A stretch of DNA of 32,492 nt from Rhodopseudomonas rhenobacensis. GTDB lineage: Bacteria > Pseudomonadota > Alphaproteobacteria > Rhizobiales > Xanthobacteraceae. The notes under the pieces are model-generated. The model saw only the letters and a list, made by a program, of their open reading frames with translations. It was not told where the DNA came from and made no database searches. The position numbers and the translations under genes were made by a program. The stretch spans positions 1-32,492 of the forward strand of contig NZ_JACHIH010000042.1 in assembly GCF_014203125.1 (NCBI RefSeq), read 5' to 3'. Positions 25,132 to 32,492 of the stretch are shown piece by piece (positions within the stretch are counted from its first letter, which is position 1; each line of letters begins with the position of its first letter).

Positions 25132-26064
25132 ATGCCGCTTCGCCTGATTTTCATGGGCACCCCGGATTTCGCGGTGCCGACGCTGCGCGCGCTCGCCGCC
25201 GCCGGCCACCAGATCGTCGCGGTGTACAGCCGCGAGGCGAAACCCTCCGGCCGCGGCATGAAGCTGCAGCCGACCCCGGTGGCGCTTGAGGCCGAGCGGC
25301 TCGGCATCCCGGTGCTGACGCCGAAGACGCTGCGCACGCCGGAGGCCGCGGCGGAGTTCGCCGGCTTCCAGGCCGACGCCGCGGTGGTGGTGGCCTATGG
25401 GATGATCCTGCCGCAGCCGATCCTCGACGCGCCGAAATTCGGCTGCTTCAATCTGCACGGCTCGCTGCTGCCGCGCTGGCGCGGCGCAGCTCCAATCAAC
25501 CGCGCCATCATGGCCGGCGATACAGACGCTGGCGTGATGGTGATGAAGATGGATATCGGCCTCGACACCGGCGACGTGGCGTTGACCGGGCGGATCGCGC
25601 TCACCGATGCGATGACCGCTTCCGACCTGCACGACGCGCTGGCGCCGCTCGGCGCCGGGCTGATGGTCGAGGCGATGGCATTGCTGGAGCGGGGCGAACT
25701 CACGTTCGCCAAGCAGCCCGAGGAGGGCGTGACCTACGCCGCCAAGATCGACAAGGCTGAGGCGCGGATCGACTGGACGAAGCCGGCGCGCGCCGTGCTG
25801 CGCCACATCCACGGGCTGTCGCCGTTTCCGGGCGCCTGGTGCGAATGGCCGATCGAGGGCGATTTGGTGCGGGTGAAGATCTTGCGCTGCGAATTGGCGA
25901 AGGGGTCTGGCGAACCGGGCGCGCTGCTCGACGATCACCTCACGATTGCCTGCGGCGACGGCGCGATCCGGATTTTGCAATTGCAACGCGCCGGCAAGCA
26001 GCCGATGCAGGCGCAGGATTTCCTGCGCGGCACGCCGCTCACGCCGCCGCTACTTGTGTGCTAG
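25132..26064 (+). CDS. fmt: Methionyl-tRNA formyltransferase
   Basis: A 310-residue enzyme that formylates the initiator Met-tRNA using 10-formyl-tetrahydrofolate. The N-terminus LRLIFMGTPDFAVPTL is diagnostic. The catalytic domain has FNLHGSLLPRWRGAAPINRAI with the conserved Asn/His, and the active-site Asp in KMDIGLDTGDV. The C-terminal tRNA-binding domain begins near residue 205. The longer frame from 24721 overlaps the toxin and is rejected; ATG 25132 matches the family start. No strong ribosome site is seen, so expression may depend on coupling with upstream genes. Confidence 0.96.
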   Translation: MPLRLIFMGTPDFAVPTLRALAAAGHQIVAVYSREAKPSGRGMKLQPTPVALEAERLGIPVLTPKTLRTPEAAAEFAGFQADAAVVVAYGMILPQPILDAPKFGCFNLHGSLLPRWRGAAPINRAIMAGDTDAGVMVMKMDIGLDTGDVALTGRIALTDAMTASDLHDALAPLGAGLMVEAMALLERGELTFAKQPEEGVTYAAKIDKAEARIDWTKPARAVLRHIHGLSPFPGAWCEWPIEGDLVRVKILRCELAKGSGEPGALLDDHLTIACGDGAIRILQLQRAGKQPMQAQDFLRGTPLTPPLLVC

Positions 26065-26145
26065 ATGCGCGAGCACCGATCAGAGCTGTCACCACCCGCC
26101 ACCGGGTCTCGCCTTTGGCGAGCCCGATGGCAAGCTCCAGCGGGT

Positions 26146-26224
26146 GGCCCAGTATCCCAGAGCGCTTGTGATTGACGATCACCGCTCTGCAATACTGGGT
26201 CGCCCGGTCAAGCCGGGCGATGAC
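26146..26224. repeat. REPIN-like repeat, family E, copy 3 (gene-free)
   Basis: The right 40 bases (CTCTGCAATACTGGG through GCCCGGTCAAGCCGGGC to GATGAC) are identical to the complement of the left arm around the GIY-YIG ORF (29981-30020). The left part, CCCAGTATCCCAGAG, matches the complement of the other arm. The outer left end is lost or diverged. About 10 bp of unrelated sequence fill the centre instead of a gene. Confidence 0.8.
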
Positions 26225-26266
26225 GGCTGTGCGGGCGGCAGCGCCATCGCCGAACAGGGACCATGA

Positions 26267-27004
26267 ATGCCGCGCTACAAGCTCATCATCGAATATGACG
26301 GCGCGCCGTATTGCGGCTGGCAGATCCAGGACAACGGCCCCTCGGTGCAGGGCGCGCTGGAGGATGCGGTGAAGGCGATCTGCGGCACCTTCGTCCGCGT
26401 CAACGGCGCCGGCCGCACCGATGCCGGCGTCCACGCTTTGGCGCAGGTGGCGCATTGCGACATCGAAAAACCGTTCGCGCCGGGCCGGCTGCGCGACGGC
26501 TTGAACGCGCATCTGCGGCCGCATCCGATCGGCGTCTTGAGCGCCGAGATCGTGCCGGATGATTTCGAAGCGCGGTTCTCGGCGATCAAGCGGCACTACG
26601 TCTATCGGATCAGCAACCGCCGCGCCAATCTGGCGCTCGAGATCGGCAAGGTCTGGCGGCTGCCGCGCCGGCTCGATACGCAGGCGATGCACGCAGCCGC
26701 GCAGCGGCTGATCGGCAAGCACGACTTCACGACGTTTCGCGACACCGAATGCCAGGCCAAATCGCCCGACAAGACGCTCGACCAGCTCGACGTGATCCGC
26801 GACGGCGACAACGTGTCGATCGTCACTTCGGCGCGCTCGTTCCTGCACAGCCAGGTGCGCTCGATGGTGGGCTCATTGGTCTGGGTCGGCGAGGGCCGCT
26901 GGAGCGCCGACGATCTGGCCGCGGCGCTGGCGGCGCGTGCCCGTACCGCCTGCGGCCCGGTGGCGCCGCCCGACGGGTTGTATCTGGTGAAGGTGGATTA
27001 TTGA
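26267..27004 (+). CDS. truA: tRNA pseudouridine(38-40) synthase
   Basis: A 245-residue enzyme that converts U38-U40 in tRNA anticodon stems to pseudouridine. The catalytic Asp is D52 in [11 protein letters not shown]. Other family segments are [30 protein letters not shown] and [19 protein letters not shown]. Length is normal. It follows fmt after a REPIN-like repeat, and the fmt-truA-dapE neighbourhood is common in this group. Confidence 0.97.
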   Translation: MPRYKLIIEYDGAPYCGWQIQDNGPSVQGALEDAVKAICGTFVRVNGAGRTDAGVHALAQVAHCDIEKPFAPGRLRDGLNAHLRPHPIGVLSAEIVPDDFEARFSAIKRHYVYRISNRRANLALEIGKVWRLPRRLDTQAMHAAAQRLIGKHDFTTFRDTECQAKSPDKTLDQLDVIRDGDNVSIVTSARSFLHSQVRSMVGSLVWVGEGRWSADDLAAALAARARTACGPVAPPDGLYLVKVDY

Positions 27005-27022
27005 GGCGGCGCTGACAAAGCC

Positions 27023-27128
27023 GTAGCCCGGATGAAGCGAAGCGAAATCCGGGACCCCGCCGACACAGAATACAAGGTTGCGGTTGAGTCGTTTCGACCC
27101 GGATTTCGCTTCGCTTCATCCGGGCTAC
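27023..27128. repeat. Palindromic intergenic repeat, family F (GTAGCCCGGATGAAGCG)
   Basis: Outer arms GTAGCCCGGATGAAGCGAAG and CTTCGCTTCATCCGGGCTAC are perfect inverted repeats, extended by AAATCCGGG/CCCGGATTT. It directly follows the truA stop codon. Confidence 0.85.
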
Positions 27129-27158
27129 AAGCTTATCGCCCGCCGCAAAACCAGCTTC

Positions 27159-27284
27159 GTCATTCCGGGGCGCGAGGCCGAAGGCCGAGCGAACCCGGAA
27201 TCTCGCGGCTGGCACCCGGCGTGTCATCGCGCCGCAAGATTCCGGGTTCGCTTGCGGCTTCGCCGCTTCGCGCCCCGGAATGAC
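27159..27284. repeat. Palindromic intergenic repeat, family A, copy 3
   Basis: It begins GTCATTCCGGGGCGCGAGG and ends CGCGCCCCGGAATGAC. Inner inverted GCGAACCCGGAATCT and AGATTCCGGGTTCGC extend the stem. Its last base directly abuts the dapE stop codon at 27285. Confidence 0.87.
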
Positions 27285-28451
27285 TCAAGCGAAATAGCGC
27301 TGCAGCACGCCGCGATAGATTTGCGTCAGCGTTTCGAGATCCGCGACCGGGGTGCGCTCGTCGATCTTGTGCATGGTCTGGCCGACCAGGCCGAATTCGA
27401 TCACCGGGCAGTAATGGGTGATGAAGCGCGCATCCGAGGTGCCGCCGCCGGTGTTGAGCTCGGGGCTGCGGCCAGTGACCTCCGCGATCGCCGCGACCAC
27501 CAGATCGGTGAACGCGCCGGGCCTGGTGACAAAGGCCCCGGCATTCGACGGCAGCCACTCGACCCTCGCGCGGATGCGGTTGCCGCAGGCCGTCTGCACG
27601 CGTGCCTCGATCAGCGCCTGCAGGCTCTCGGCGCTGTGCCGATCGTTGAAGCGGATGTTGAACTTGGCGCGGGCCTGCGCCGGGATCACGTTGGTCGCCG
27701 GATTGCCGACGTCGACCGAGGTGAATTCCAGGTTCGACGGCTGGAAGGTGTCGGTGCCGGCGTCGAGCGGCTCGGCGCCGAGCGCCACGATCAGCGCGGC
27801 GATATCCGGCACCGGATTGGACGCGCGATGCGGATAGGCGACGTGGCCCTGCACGCCATCCACCACAAGCGTTCCTGATAACGAGCCGCGGCGGCCGATC
27901 TTGATGGTGTCGCCGAGCGCCTCGACGTTACTCGGTTCGCCGAGCACGCAGTGGTCGAATGTCTCGCCGCGCTCTGCCACCCATTGCAGCAGCTTGACGG
28001 TGCCGTTGACGGCGACGTCTTCCTCGTCGCCGGTGATCAGGAACGAGATCGAGCCTTTGGGCTGGCCGCCGTTCGCCGCCAGATAGTCCAGCACCGCGGC
28101 GACGCTGCAGGCGATGCCGCCCTTCATGTCGACCGCGCCGCGGCCGTACAGCAGCCCGTCGTGTACCTCGCCGGCGAACGCATCGTGCGACCACGCCGCC
28201 TGATCGCCCGGCGGCACCACGTCGGTGTGGCCAGCGAAGCAGAGGTGCGGCGCCGAAGTGCCGATCCGGGCATAGAGATTGTCGATATCGGCGGTGCCGG
28301 GCTCGCTGAAGGTGACGCGATGCACGTCGAAACCGGCATCGTGCAGCAAGCGTTGCAGCACGCCGAGCGCGCCGGCATCGGCCGGCGTCACCGACGGGCA
28401 GCGCAAGAGATCCTGGGCGATGGTGAGGGTCGCGATCGGGTTCGAAGGCAT
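27285..28451 (-). CDS. dapE: Succinyl-diaminopimelate desuccinylase
   Basis: A 388-residue M20-family zinc hydrolase that releases succinate from N-succinyl-LL-2,6-diaminopimelate in the lysine/peptidoglycan pathway. Motifs are [12 protein letters not shown] (first zinc His and Asp), [26 protein letters not shown] (catalytic Glu pair) and the C-terminal [13 protein letters not shown] 28451 is chosen because the product then begins at the normal family position; the frame upstream overlaps the DUF805 gene. Its start overlaps the DUF805 stop by one base (TGATG), so they are coupled. dapD is the next gene upstream on the same strand. Confidence 0.96.
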   Translation of the reverse strand: MPSNPIATLTIAQDLLRCPSVTPADAGALGVLQRLLHDAGFDVHRVTFSEPGTADIDNLYARIGTSAPHLCFAGHTDVVPPGDQAAWSHDAFAGEVHDGLLYGRGAVDMKGGIACSVAAVLDYLAANGGQPKGSISFLITGDEEDVAVNGTVKLLQWVAERGETFDHCVLGEPSNVEALGDTIKIGRRGSLSGTLVVDGVQGHVAYPHRASNPVPDIAALIVALGAEPLDAGTDTFQPSNLEFTSVDVGNPATNVIPAQARAKFNIRFNDRHSAESLQALIEARVQTACGNRIRARVEWLPSNAGAFVTRPGAFTDLVVAAIAEVTGRSPELNTGGGTSDARFITHYCPVIEFGLVGQTMHKIDERTPVADLETLTQIYRGVLQRYFA

Positions 28452-28918
28452 CAATACTCCAGCGGCTCGAGCGGATCCGGTCCGTAAGCGTTGGGGCCCG
28501 GCGTGCCGCGCAGGCAGCCGAATTCGACGAACGCCCAGATCGAGATTGCGGCGCTCAACAGCGACAGCGCCAGGCCGCCGCCGCCATGCACGAAGGTCCG
28601 GCCGCTGCCGCCGAGCAGGCTCGGCCCCAGCCAGAACAGCAGCAGCCACCAGGCGCTCTTGTCGCGATCGTGCAGCCGCTTTATGCCGACCGCGAGGCCG
28701 GACCACAACCCGATCAGGAACAGCAGAATTCCGCCGAGCCACAGCGCGATGCCGGTGCCGGCGAAGGCGAAGCGATCGTCCTTGTTGAGGTCACCGATCA
28801 CCAGCAAGGCGATCCCGGCGAAGGCGATCCAGGCCGCGACATAGATCAGCACCGCGAGCCAGTATTTGCCGCGGTTGATGCGGCCGTTGAAGCTGAACAG
28901 CAGAGTGGTCAGATCCAT
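28451..28918 (-). CDS. DUF805 membrane protein
   Basis: A 155-residue inner-membrane protein of the DUF805 family. It has [18 protein letters not shown] near the N-terminus and the family motif [22 protein letters not shown], with about four hydrophobic helices. The function is unknown. It sits between dapD and dapE on the same strand, and its stop overlaps the dapE start. ATG 28918 ([13 protein letters not shown]) is preferred over the upstream in-frame start at 28954, which gives a hydrophilic, non-family extension. Confidence 0.9.
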   Translation of the reverse strand: MDLTTLLFSFNGRINRGKYWLAVLIYVAAWIAFAGIALLVIGDLNKDDRFAFAGTGIALWLGGILLFLIGLWSGLAVGIKRLHDRDKSAWWLLLFWLGPSLLGGSGRTFVHGGGGLALSLLSAAISIWAFVEFGCLRGTPGPNAYGPDPLEPLEY

Positions 28919-28977
28919 TGTCGTTCTCGTCTGCGGGTGCGATGTCGGCGCCACGGCGGCGCCGATCGCAGATTCTT

Positions 28978-29032
28978 AGTGGAACATGATCTATTCCGAA
29001 AACCGGCATCCACTTTTCGGGATCATGCTCTA
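28978..29032. repeat. Palindromic intergenic repeat, family G
   Basis: GTGGAACATGATC and GATCATGCTC flank CCGAAAA (28997-29003)/TTTTCGG, making nested inverted repeats. It overlaps the dapD stop codon, so it may form the 3' end of that message. Confidence 0.7.
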
Positions 29033-29875
29033 GTCCCGCAATAATTCATTGATGCTGGTCTTGGAGCGGGTGCGCTCGTCGACCCGCTTGACGATCACCG
29101 CGCAGGCGGTGGAGGGGCCGGGCTGGCCGTTCTTCAGCGGGCGGCCGGGCAGGTTGCCCGGCACCACCACGGAATATTCCGGCACCTCGCCGACGAAGAT
29201 CTCGCCGGAGTCGCGGTCGATGATCTTGGTCGAAGCGCCGAGGAAGACGCCCATCGACAGCACCGCGCCACGGCGCACGATGACGCCCTCGGCGACTTCC
29301 GAGCGCGCGCCGATGAAGCAGTCATCCTCGATGATCACCGGGCCGGCCTGCAACGGCTCCAGCACGCCGCCGATGCCGACGCCGCCGGAGATGTGCACGC
29401 GCTTGCCGATCTGCGCGCAGGAGCCGACCGTCACCCAGGTGTCGACCATGGTGGCCTCGTCCACATAGGCGCCGAGATTGACGAAGGACGGCATCAAGAC
29501 GACGTTCTTGGCGATGAAGGCGGAGCGCCGCACGATCGCGCCCGGCACCGCGCGGAAGCCGGCGTCGCGGAAGCGGTTCTCGCCCCAGCCGGAGAATTTC
29601 GACGGCACCTTGTCCCACCAGGTGGCGCCGCCCGGGCCGCCGGAAATCGCGCTCATGTCGTTGAGCCGGAACGACAGCAGCACCGCCTTCTTCAGCCACT
29701 GATTGACGGTCCATTGGCCGTCGTCGCCGCGCTGGGCGACCCGCGCTTCGCCCTTGTCGAGCATGTCGAGCGCGTGCTCGACGGCGTCGCGGACTTCGCC
29801 CTTGGTCGCGGCGCTGACGGTGTCGCGCGCGTCGAACGCGGTGTTGATGGAGGTTTCGAGGGCGGACAGCGACAT
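29030..29875 (-). CDS. dapD: Tetrahydrodipicolinate N-succinyltransferase
   Basis: A 281-residue left-handed beta-helix acyltransferase that succinylates tetrahydrodipicolinate, two steps before DapE. Hexapeptide-repeat sequence is clear from about residue 100 ([43 protein letters not shown]). The family text [38 protein letters not shown] is complete. ATG 29875 ([19 protein letters not shown]) is the start; the frame open to 30283 is spurious. The dapD-DUF805-dapE order points to one lysine/DAP operon on the minus strand. Confidence 0.97.
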   Translation of the reverse strand: MSLSALETSINTAFDARDTVSAATKGEVRDAVEHALDMLDKGEARVAQRGDDGQWTVNQWLKKAVLLSFRLNDMSAISGGPGGATWWDKVPSKFSGWGENRFRDAGFRAVPGAIVRRSAFIAKNVVLMPSFVNLGAYVDEATMVDTWVTVGSCAQIGKRVHISGGVGIGGVLEPLQAGPVIIEDDCFIGARSEVAEGVIVRRGAVLSMGVFLGASTKIIDRDSGEIFVGEVPEYSVVVPGNLPGRPLKNGQPGPSTACAVIVKRVDERTRSKTSINELLRD

Positions 29876-29980
29876 CGGGGATTCCTTGGCAAGTGGCGCG
29901 CGTGGGCTGCTTTTGTCGGGATTTGGCGACGGAGAGTCAAGGTGAAGCGGATGCGGGGCGTGGCGGCCGCACATACCGCG

Positions 29981-30020
29981 GTCATCGCCCGGCTTGACCG
30001 GGCGACCCAGTATTGCAGAG
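29981..30020. repeat. REPIN-like repeat, family E, copy 4, left arm
   Basis: A 40-bp arm containing the hairpin CGCCCGG-CTTGA-CCGGGCG followed by ACCCAGTATTGCAGAG. It is the inverted partner (38 of 40 bases) of 30351-30390 on the other side of the GIY-YIG ORF. Confidence 0.9.
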
Positions 30021-30043
30021 ACTTGATGGCGGAGAATTGGAGC

Positions 30044-30343
30044 ATGCCGGCCCGCAGCTTCTACGTCTACATCCTGGCCAGCCGGATCGGGAGAACGCTG
30101 TACATCGGCGTGACCAACGATCTGGTTCGTCGCATTGCCGAGCACCGATCGAAGGCCGCCGAGAGCTTCACCAAACGATATGAGGTGGATCGGCTGGTCT
30201 ATTTCGAGTGCTTCGATGATATCGCGGCCGCGATCCACCGCGAGAAGCGGCTGAAGAAATGGAAGCGCGAGTGGAAGGTGCAATTGATCGAAAAAGACAA
30301 TCCGGATTGGAATGATCTTTATCCGGGGATCGCCGGGATCTGA
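30044..30343 (+). CDS. Stand-alone GIY-YIG nuclease-like protein
   Basis: A 99-residue single-domain GIY-YIG protein. The core is [11 protein letters not shown] (residues 6-16), [18 protein letters not shown] (19-36) with the conserved Tyr20 and Arg29/30, and [17 protein letters not shown] with the catalytic-type E67. There is no UvrC or homing-endonuclease DNA-binding extension. The start is ATG 30044, with GGAGA nine bases upstream; ATG 30026 is possible but lacks a ribosome site. The gene is exactly framed by the arms of a palindromic repeat. Possible roles are repeat mobilisation or structure-specific DNA cleavage; neither is shown. Confidence 0.9.
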   Translation: MPARSFYVYILASRIGRTLYIGVTNDLVRRIAEHRSKAAESFTKRYEVDRLVYFECFDDIAAAIHREKRLKKWKREWKVQLIEKDNPDWNDLYPGIAGI

Positions 30344-30350
30344 ACGGACG

Positions 30351-30390
30351 CTCTGGGATACTGGGTCGCCCGGTCAAGCCGGGCGATGAC
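30351..30390. repeat. REPIN-like repeat, family E, copy 4, right arm
   Basis: CTCTGGGATACTGGG followed by the hairpin CGCCCGG-TCAAG-CCGGGCG and GATGAC. It is the complement of 29981-30020 with two mismatches, both in the inner ATTGC/GGGAT region. Confidence 0.9.
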
Positions 30391-30417
30391 GGCTTCCTGC
30401 GAGGCTTGGTCAGCGGC

Positions 30418-31125
30418 CTATTTCGCCGCGCTCACCCCCGCCAAAAACCCCGCCAGATCGTCGGTGACGAAATCGACATGGGCGGCGTCGCGGCCTTCCA
30501 GCTCCCAGTCTTCCCGCACGACCTCTTTACTGCCGTCCGGCACCACCAGCACCGTGGTCATGCCGAGCTGATGCGGCACCGCGAGGTTGCGGGCGAGGTC
30601 TTCGAACATCGCGGCGCGCGAAGGATCGACGCCGTGCAGATCGAGGAAGCGCTGATAGGTCTGCGGCGCCGGCTTCGGCTCCAGCTGCGCCGCGACGATG
30701 TCGAACACCGCCTCGAAATGATGCTCGATGCCGAGTCGCGCCAAGACCTTGGCGGCGTGCGCGGTGGAGCCGTTGGTGAGGATCAGCTTGCGTCCGGGCA
30801 AGGCGGCGATGGCGTCGCCCATCGCCGGATTGGGCTCCAGCGGCGAATGGTCGATCTCGTGCACGTAAGCCAGGTAATCGTCGGCGCGGACGCCGTGCTC
30901 GGTCATCATGCCGCGCATCGTGGTGCCGTAGCGGCGGTAGTAGTCCTTCTGGATCCGGAACGCGTCTTCGGCCGGGATGTCGAGATAGGCGGCGACGAAA
31001 TCGCGGATCCGGACGTCGACCTGCTGCCACAGATTGACGTGATGCGGATACAGCGTGTTGTCGAGATCGAACACCCAGGTGTCGATTGCCGTGAAGTTCC
31101 GCGGCGGATTTCCGCTGGACGTCAT
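30418..31125 (-). CDS. HAD-family pyrimidine 5'-nucleotidase
   Basis: A 235-residue haloacid-dehalogenase-like phosphatase. Motif I is WVFDLDNTLYP with nucleophile D20 and D22, motif II is LILTNGSTAHA, the motif III Lys is in EPKPAPQTY, and motif IV is AMFEDLARNLA. The FDLDNTLYP and YYRRYGTTMRGMM text fits the SDT1/pyrimidine 5'-nucleotidase group, which dephosphorylates UMP/CMP. It is separated from the DUF1036 gene by a REPIN-like repeat. Confidence 0.9.
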   Translation of the reverse strand: MTSSGNPPRNFTAIDTWVFDLDNTLYPHHVNLWQQVDVRIRDFVAAYLDIPAEDAFRIQKDYYRRYGTTMRGMMTEHGVRADDYLAYVHEIDHSPLEPNPAMGDAIAALPGRKLILTNGSTAHAAKVLARLGIEHHFEAVFDIVAAQLEPKPAPQTYQRFLDLHGVDPSRAAMFEDLARNLAVPHQLGMTTVLVVPDGSKEVVREDWELEGRDAAHVDFVTDDLAGFLAGVSAAK

Positions 31126-31139
31126 TTCAACTCCTTGCT

Positions 31140-31236
31140 GTCATCCCGGCGAAACCGGGGATCAGTTCGCTGCAGCGTACTGGCTGAATTGCCGGCGCCC
31201 TGCAATACTGGGTCGCCCGCTTTCGCGGGCGATGAC
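31140..31236. repeat. REPIN-like repeat, family E, copy 5
   Basis: The left hairpin is diverged (GTCATCCCGGCGAAACCGGGGATCAG). The right arm is CTGCAATACTGGGTCGCCCGC-TTTC-GCGGGCGATGAC. It is gene-free and lies between two minus-strand genes. Confidence 0.8.
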
Positions 31237-31286
31237 GCCGTGCAGGGCGGGAGGGCGCCACTTGCTGTGGTCTCCACGATTTGTAT

Positions 31287-32399
31287 TCACGGCACCGCGA
31301 AACGCAGCGTCTTGCCGCCGCCCGAAAGGTCCACCGAGCTGAAGCCGGTGCGGTTGAAGCCGCGCGCGGCGCAATCGCTGTGGTCGGTGATCTCGAATTT
31401 GCTGTCGCGGGTGCACAGCATGACGCCGCCGCCCCAGTTCAGCGGCTTGTCCTTGATCCGCACCGCGCGATTGTCGGCGTCGACCGCTTCGGCGAAGCTG
31501 TAGATCTGCTTCGGCTGGCCGGTGACGTCGGGATGCAGGCACTTGCCGGGATCGACGCGGTACCAGCCGCGGCTGGTCACCAGCTTGCCGTCGTCGCTGC
31601 CGACCGCGGCCATGATCTTGTGCGGGGTGTCGTTGCACCAGGTCAGGCCGCTCGTCGACGGCGCCTCGACCGCCTTGATCATGGCGTCGAAGAAATTCGG
31701 CGCCTGCACGATGTCGGCGGCCAGCCCGCGGCTTTTCAGAAACGCGGCGAGCGCGGCTTGGGTCTTCGGGCCGTCGACGCCGTCGATCGGGGCGGCGTCA
31801 TAGCCGGCGATCACCAGGAGGCGCTGGATGCCGGCGAGCTTGGCCTGTTCGTCGTCGTATTCGCTGTCCTCGGCGAGATAGGCGACCAGATTGCCGTCCT
31901 CGCCGGTGCTCGGCTTGATCTCGGTGAACGGGGCCGCGGTCTGGCCGCTGCGGCATTGCCGGGCCGCAGCGATGACGAAGTTCTCCTGCGCGATGCACAG
32001 CCGGTCGCTGCCGTTCTGCGGCACCGGGGAGGCGCCGTAGACCCCGAGCGCGCGGGCGTGCAGCAGGATGCGGTCGGCGCTCAGCGTGCCCTGCACCACG
32101 ACGCGGCATTGCGCCGGATCGATCCGGAACCAGCCGCGGCTGGCGGTGGACGCCTTGTCATCGATGCCGATCGCGGCCTCGACCACGTAGCTCATGCGGT
32201 TGCAGAGTTTCAGGTCGGCATGGGCGGGGGTGCCGGCGAGCGTCAGCAGCAAAGCCGCAAAAGCGCCCGCAACAAAGCGCGGCCTCGCGGTCGGCTCACC
32301 TCTCCCCGCTTGCGGGGAGAGGTCGGATGAGGCGCGCAGCGGCTCATCCGGGTGAGGGGGCGCCTCCGCGAGGTCTGACGTGTTGAGAGGCCCCCGCAC
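31287..32399 (-). CDS. Secreted DUF1036 protein, start unresolved
   Basis: The protein has two DUF1036-like repeats: LKLCNRMSYVVEAAIGID, then GWFRIDPAQCRVV, and later LTWCNDTPHKIMAAVGSDDG, then GWYRVDPGKCLHP. Paired cysteines are present in both. A short peptidoglycan-binding-like segment lies between them (LVIAGYDAAPIDGVDGPKTQAALAAFL). A signal peptide is clear (FVAGAFAALLLTLAGTPAHA, then D). There is no ATG between the signal peptide and the contig end; the only in-frame GTG is at 32399. That start would add about 40 residues encoded by a family C repeat, so the true start may be lost to the repeat or to assembly error. The function is unknown; it is probably periplasmic. Confidence 0.75.
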   Translation of the reverse strand: MRGPLNTSDLAEAPPHPDEPLRASSDLSPQAGRGEPTARPRFVAGAFAALLLTLAGTPAHADLKLCNRMSYVVEAAIGIDDKASTASRGWFRIDPAQCRVVVQGTLSADRILLHARALGVYGASPVPQNGSDRLCIAQENFVIAAARQCRSGQTAAPFTEIKPSTGEDGNLVAYLAEDSEYDDEQAKLAGIQRLLVIAGYDAAPIDGVDGPKTQAALAAFLKSRGLAADIVQAPNFFDAMIKAVEAPSTSGLTWCNDTPHKIMAAVGSDDGKLVTSRGWYRVDPGKCLHPDVTGQPKQIYSFAEAVDADNRAVRIKDKPLNWGGGVMLCTRDSKFEITDHSDCAARGFNRTGFSSVDLSGGGKTLRFAVP

Positions 32400-32402
32400 C
32401 CC
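32296..32402. repeat. Palindromic intergenic repeat, family C, copy 3
   Basis: CACCTCTCCCCGCTTGCGGGG at the left and GGTGAGGGGGCG inside are shared with the copies at 8911 and 21137. The right end is irregular and runs into the low-complexity contig end. It overlaps the 5' end of the DUF1036 reading frame. Confidence 0.7.
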
Positions 32403-32426
32403 CCGTGGTAAGCAATACCACCACAA

Positions 32427-32470
32427 CCCCCCCCCCGGGGGGGGGGGGGGGCCAGGCCCCCCCCCCCCCC
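32427..32470. other. Homopolymer artefact at the sequence end
   Basis: A C-run of about 10, a G-run of about 15, CCAGG and then a C-run of about 15 occur back to back. Nothing similar is found elsewhere in the window. This looks like low-quality read ends, not genomic sequence. Confidence 0.75.
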
Positions 32471-32492
32471 ACAAAAGGTCGATCCGAACAAA

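Larger units (their letters stand above)
29981..30390 (+). mobile_element. Candidate REPIN-like element carrying a GIY-YIG gene
   Basis: A 410-bp unit with two inverted 40-bp arms and the whole GIY-YIG ORF in the loop. The arms belong to the same repeat family as the gene-free copies at 10841, 18882, 26146 and 31140. This resembles REP/RAYT arrangements, in which a nuclease gene is flanked by the repeats it mobilises. The nuclease here is GIY-YIG, not a tyrosine transposase. Calling it mobile is inference: no target duplication was identified. Confidence 0.5.

Overview
The window is a GC-rich chromosomal segment of an alphaproteobacterium. It most resembles the Rhodopseudomonas/Bradyrhizobium lineage (Hyphomicrobiales). 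The assignment rests on gene content: CpdR and an RcdA/DUF1465 protein, DUF1192, a succinylase-type dapD/dapE pair, a HisN-type histidinol phosphatase and a MotA/OmpA-like pair beside rmuC. It also rests on an unusual load of long palindromic intergenic repeats. No species is claimed. The last ~70 bases are homopolymer C/G runs that look like a contig-end artefact.

Layout. 1-4.9 kb: a TauE/SafE exporter divergent from a LysR regulator, hisN, a non-coding region with a strong sRNA candidate, N-formylglutamate amidohydrolase, cpdR and tRNA-Val(GAC). 5-9.1 kb: an unknown membrane protein, a 50-residue Cys-rich ORF, wrbA, and pirin divergent from a second LysR regulator across a perfect palindrome. 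9.1-14 kb: a periplasmic DsbD-N-like protein, YqgE/AlgH and a large membrane PAS-GGDEF-EAL protein. 14-16.7 kb: quinone oxidoreductase, DUF1192, a second sRNA candidate, the RcdA homologue and rpmE. 16.9-23.6 kb: an ABC exporter, then on the minus strand rmuC, a MotA-like/OmpA-like proton-channel pair, a GNAT acetyltransferase and a ParE-type toxin-antitoxin pair. 23.7-27 kb: a triple CtrA-like box array, def, a FitAB-type toxin-antitoxin pair, fmt and truA. 27.3-32.4 kb: dapE, a DUF805 protein, dapD, a GIY-YIG ORF lying between the arms of a palindromic repeat, a HAD nucleotidase and a DUF1036 secreted protein.

How it fits together. Most genes are housekeeping: formyl-methionine handling (fmt, def), tRNA modification, lysine/DAP and histidine biosynthesis, and ribosome. 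Two ClpXP-adaptor type cell-cycle genes (cpdR, rcdA) lie 11 kb apart, and a three-site CtrA-like array sits at the rmuC/def promoters. Seven families of intergenic palindromes fill many gaps.

The most notable observations are: (1) a stand-alone GIY-YIG nuclease ORF enclosed by two 40-bp inverted arms of a REPIN-like repeat that also occurs without the gene; (2) three TTAA-N7-TTAA sites at an exact 24-bp period; (3) two sRNA candidates with the same architecture (hairpins, CCTCCCT anti-Shine-Dalgarno motif, strong terminator); (4) a toxin-antitoxin pair bracketed by a diverged copy of the 3' end of the neighbouring acetyltransferase gene. All were read by eye. No search or folding program was run.
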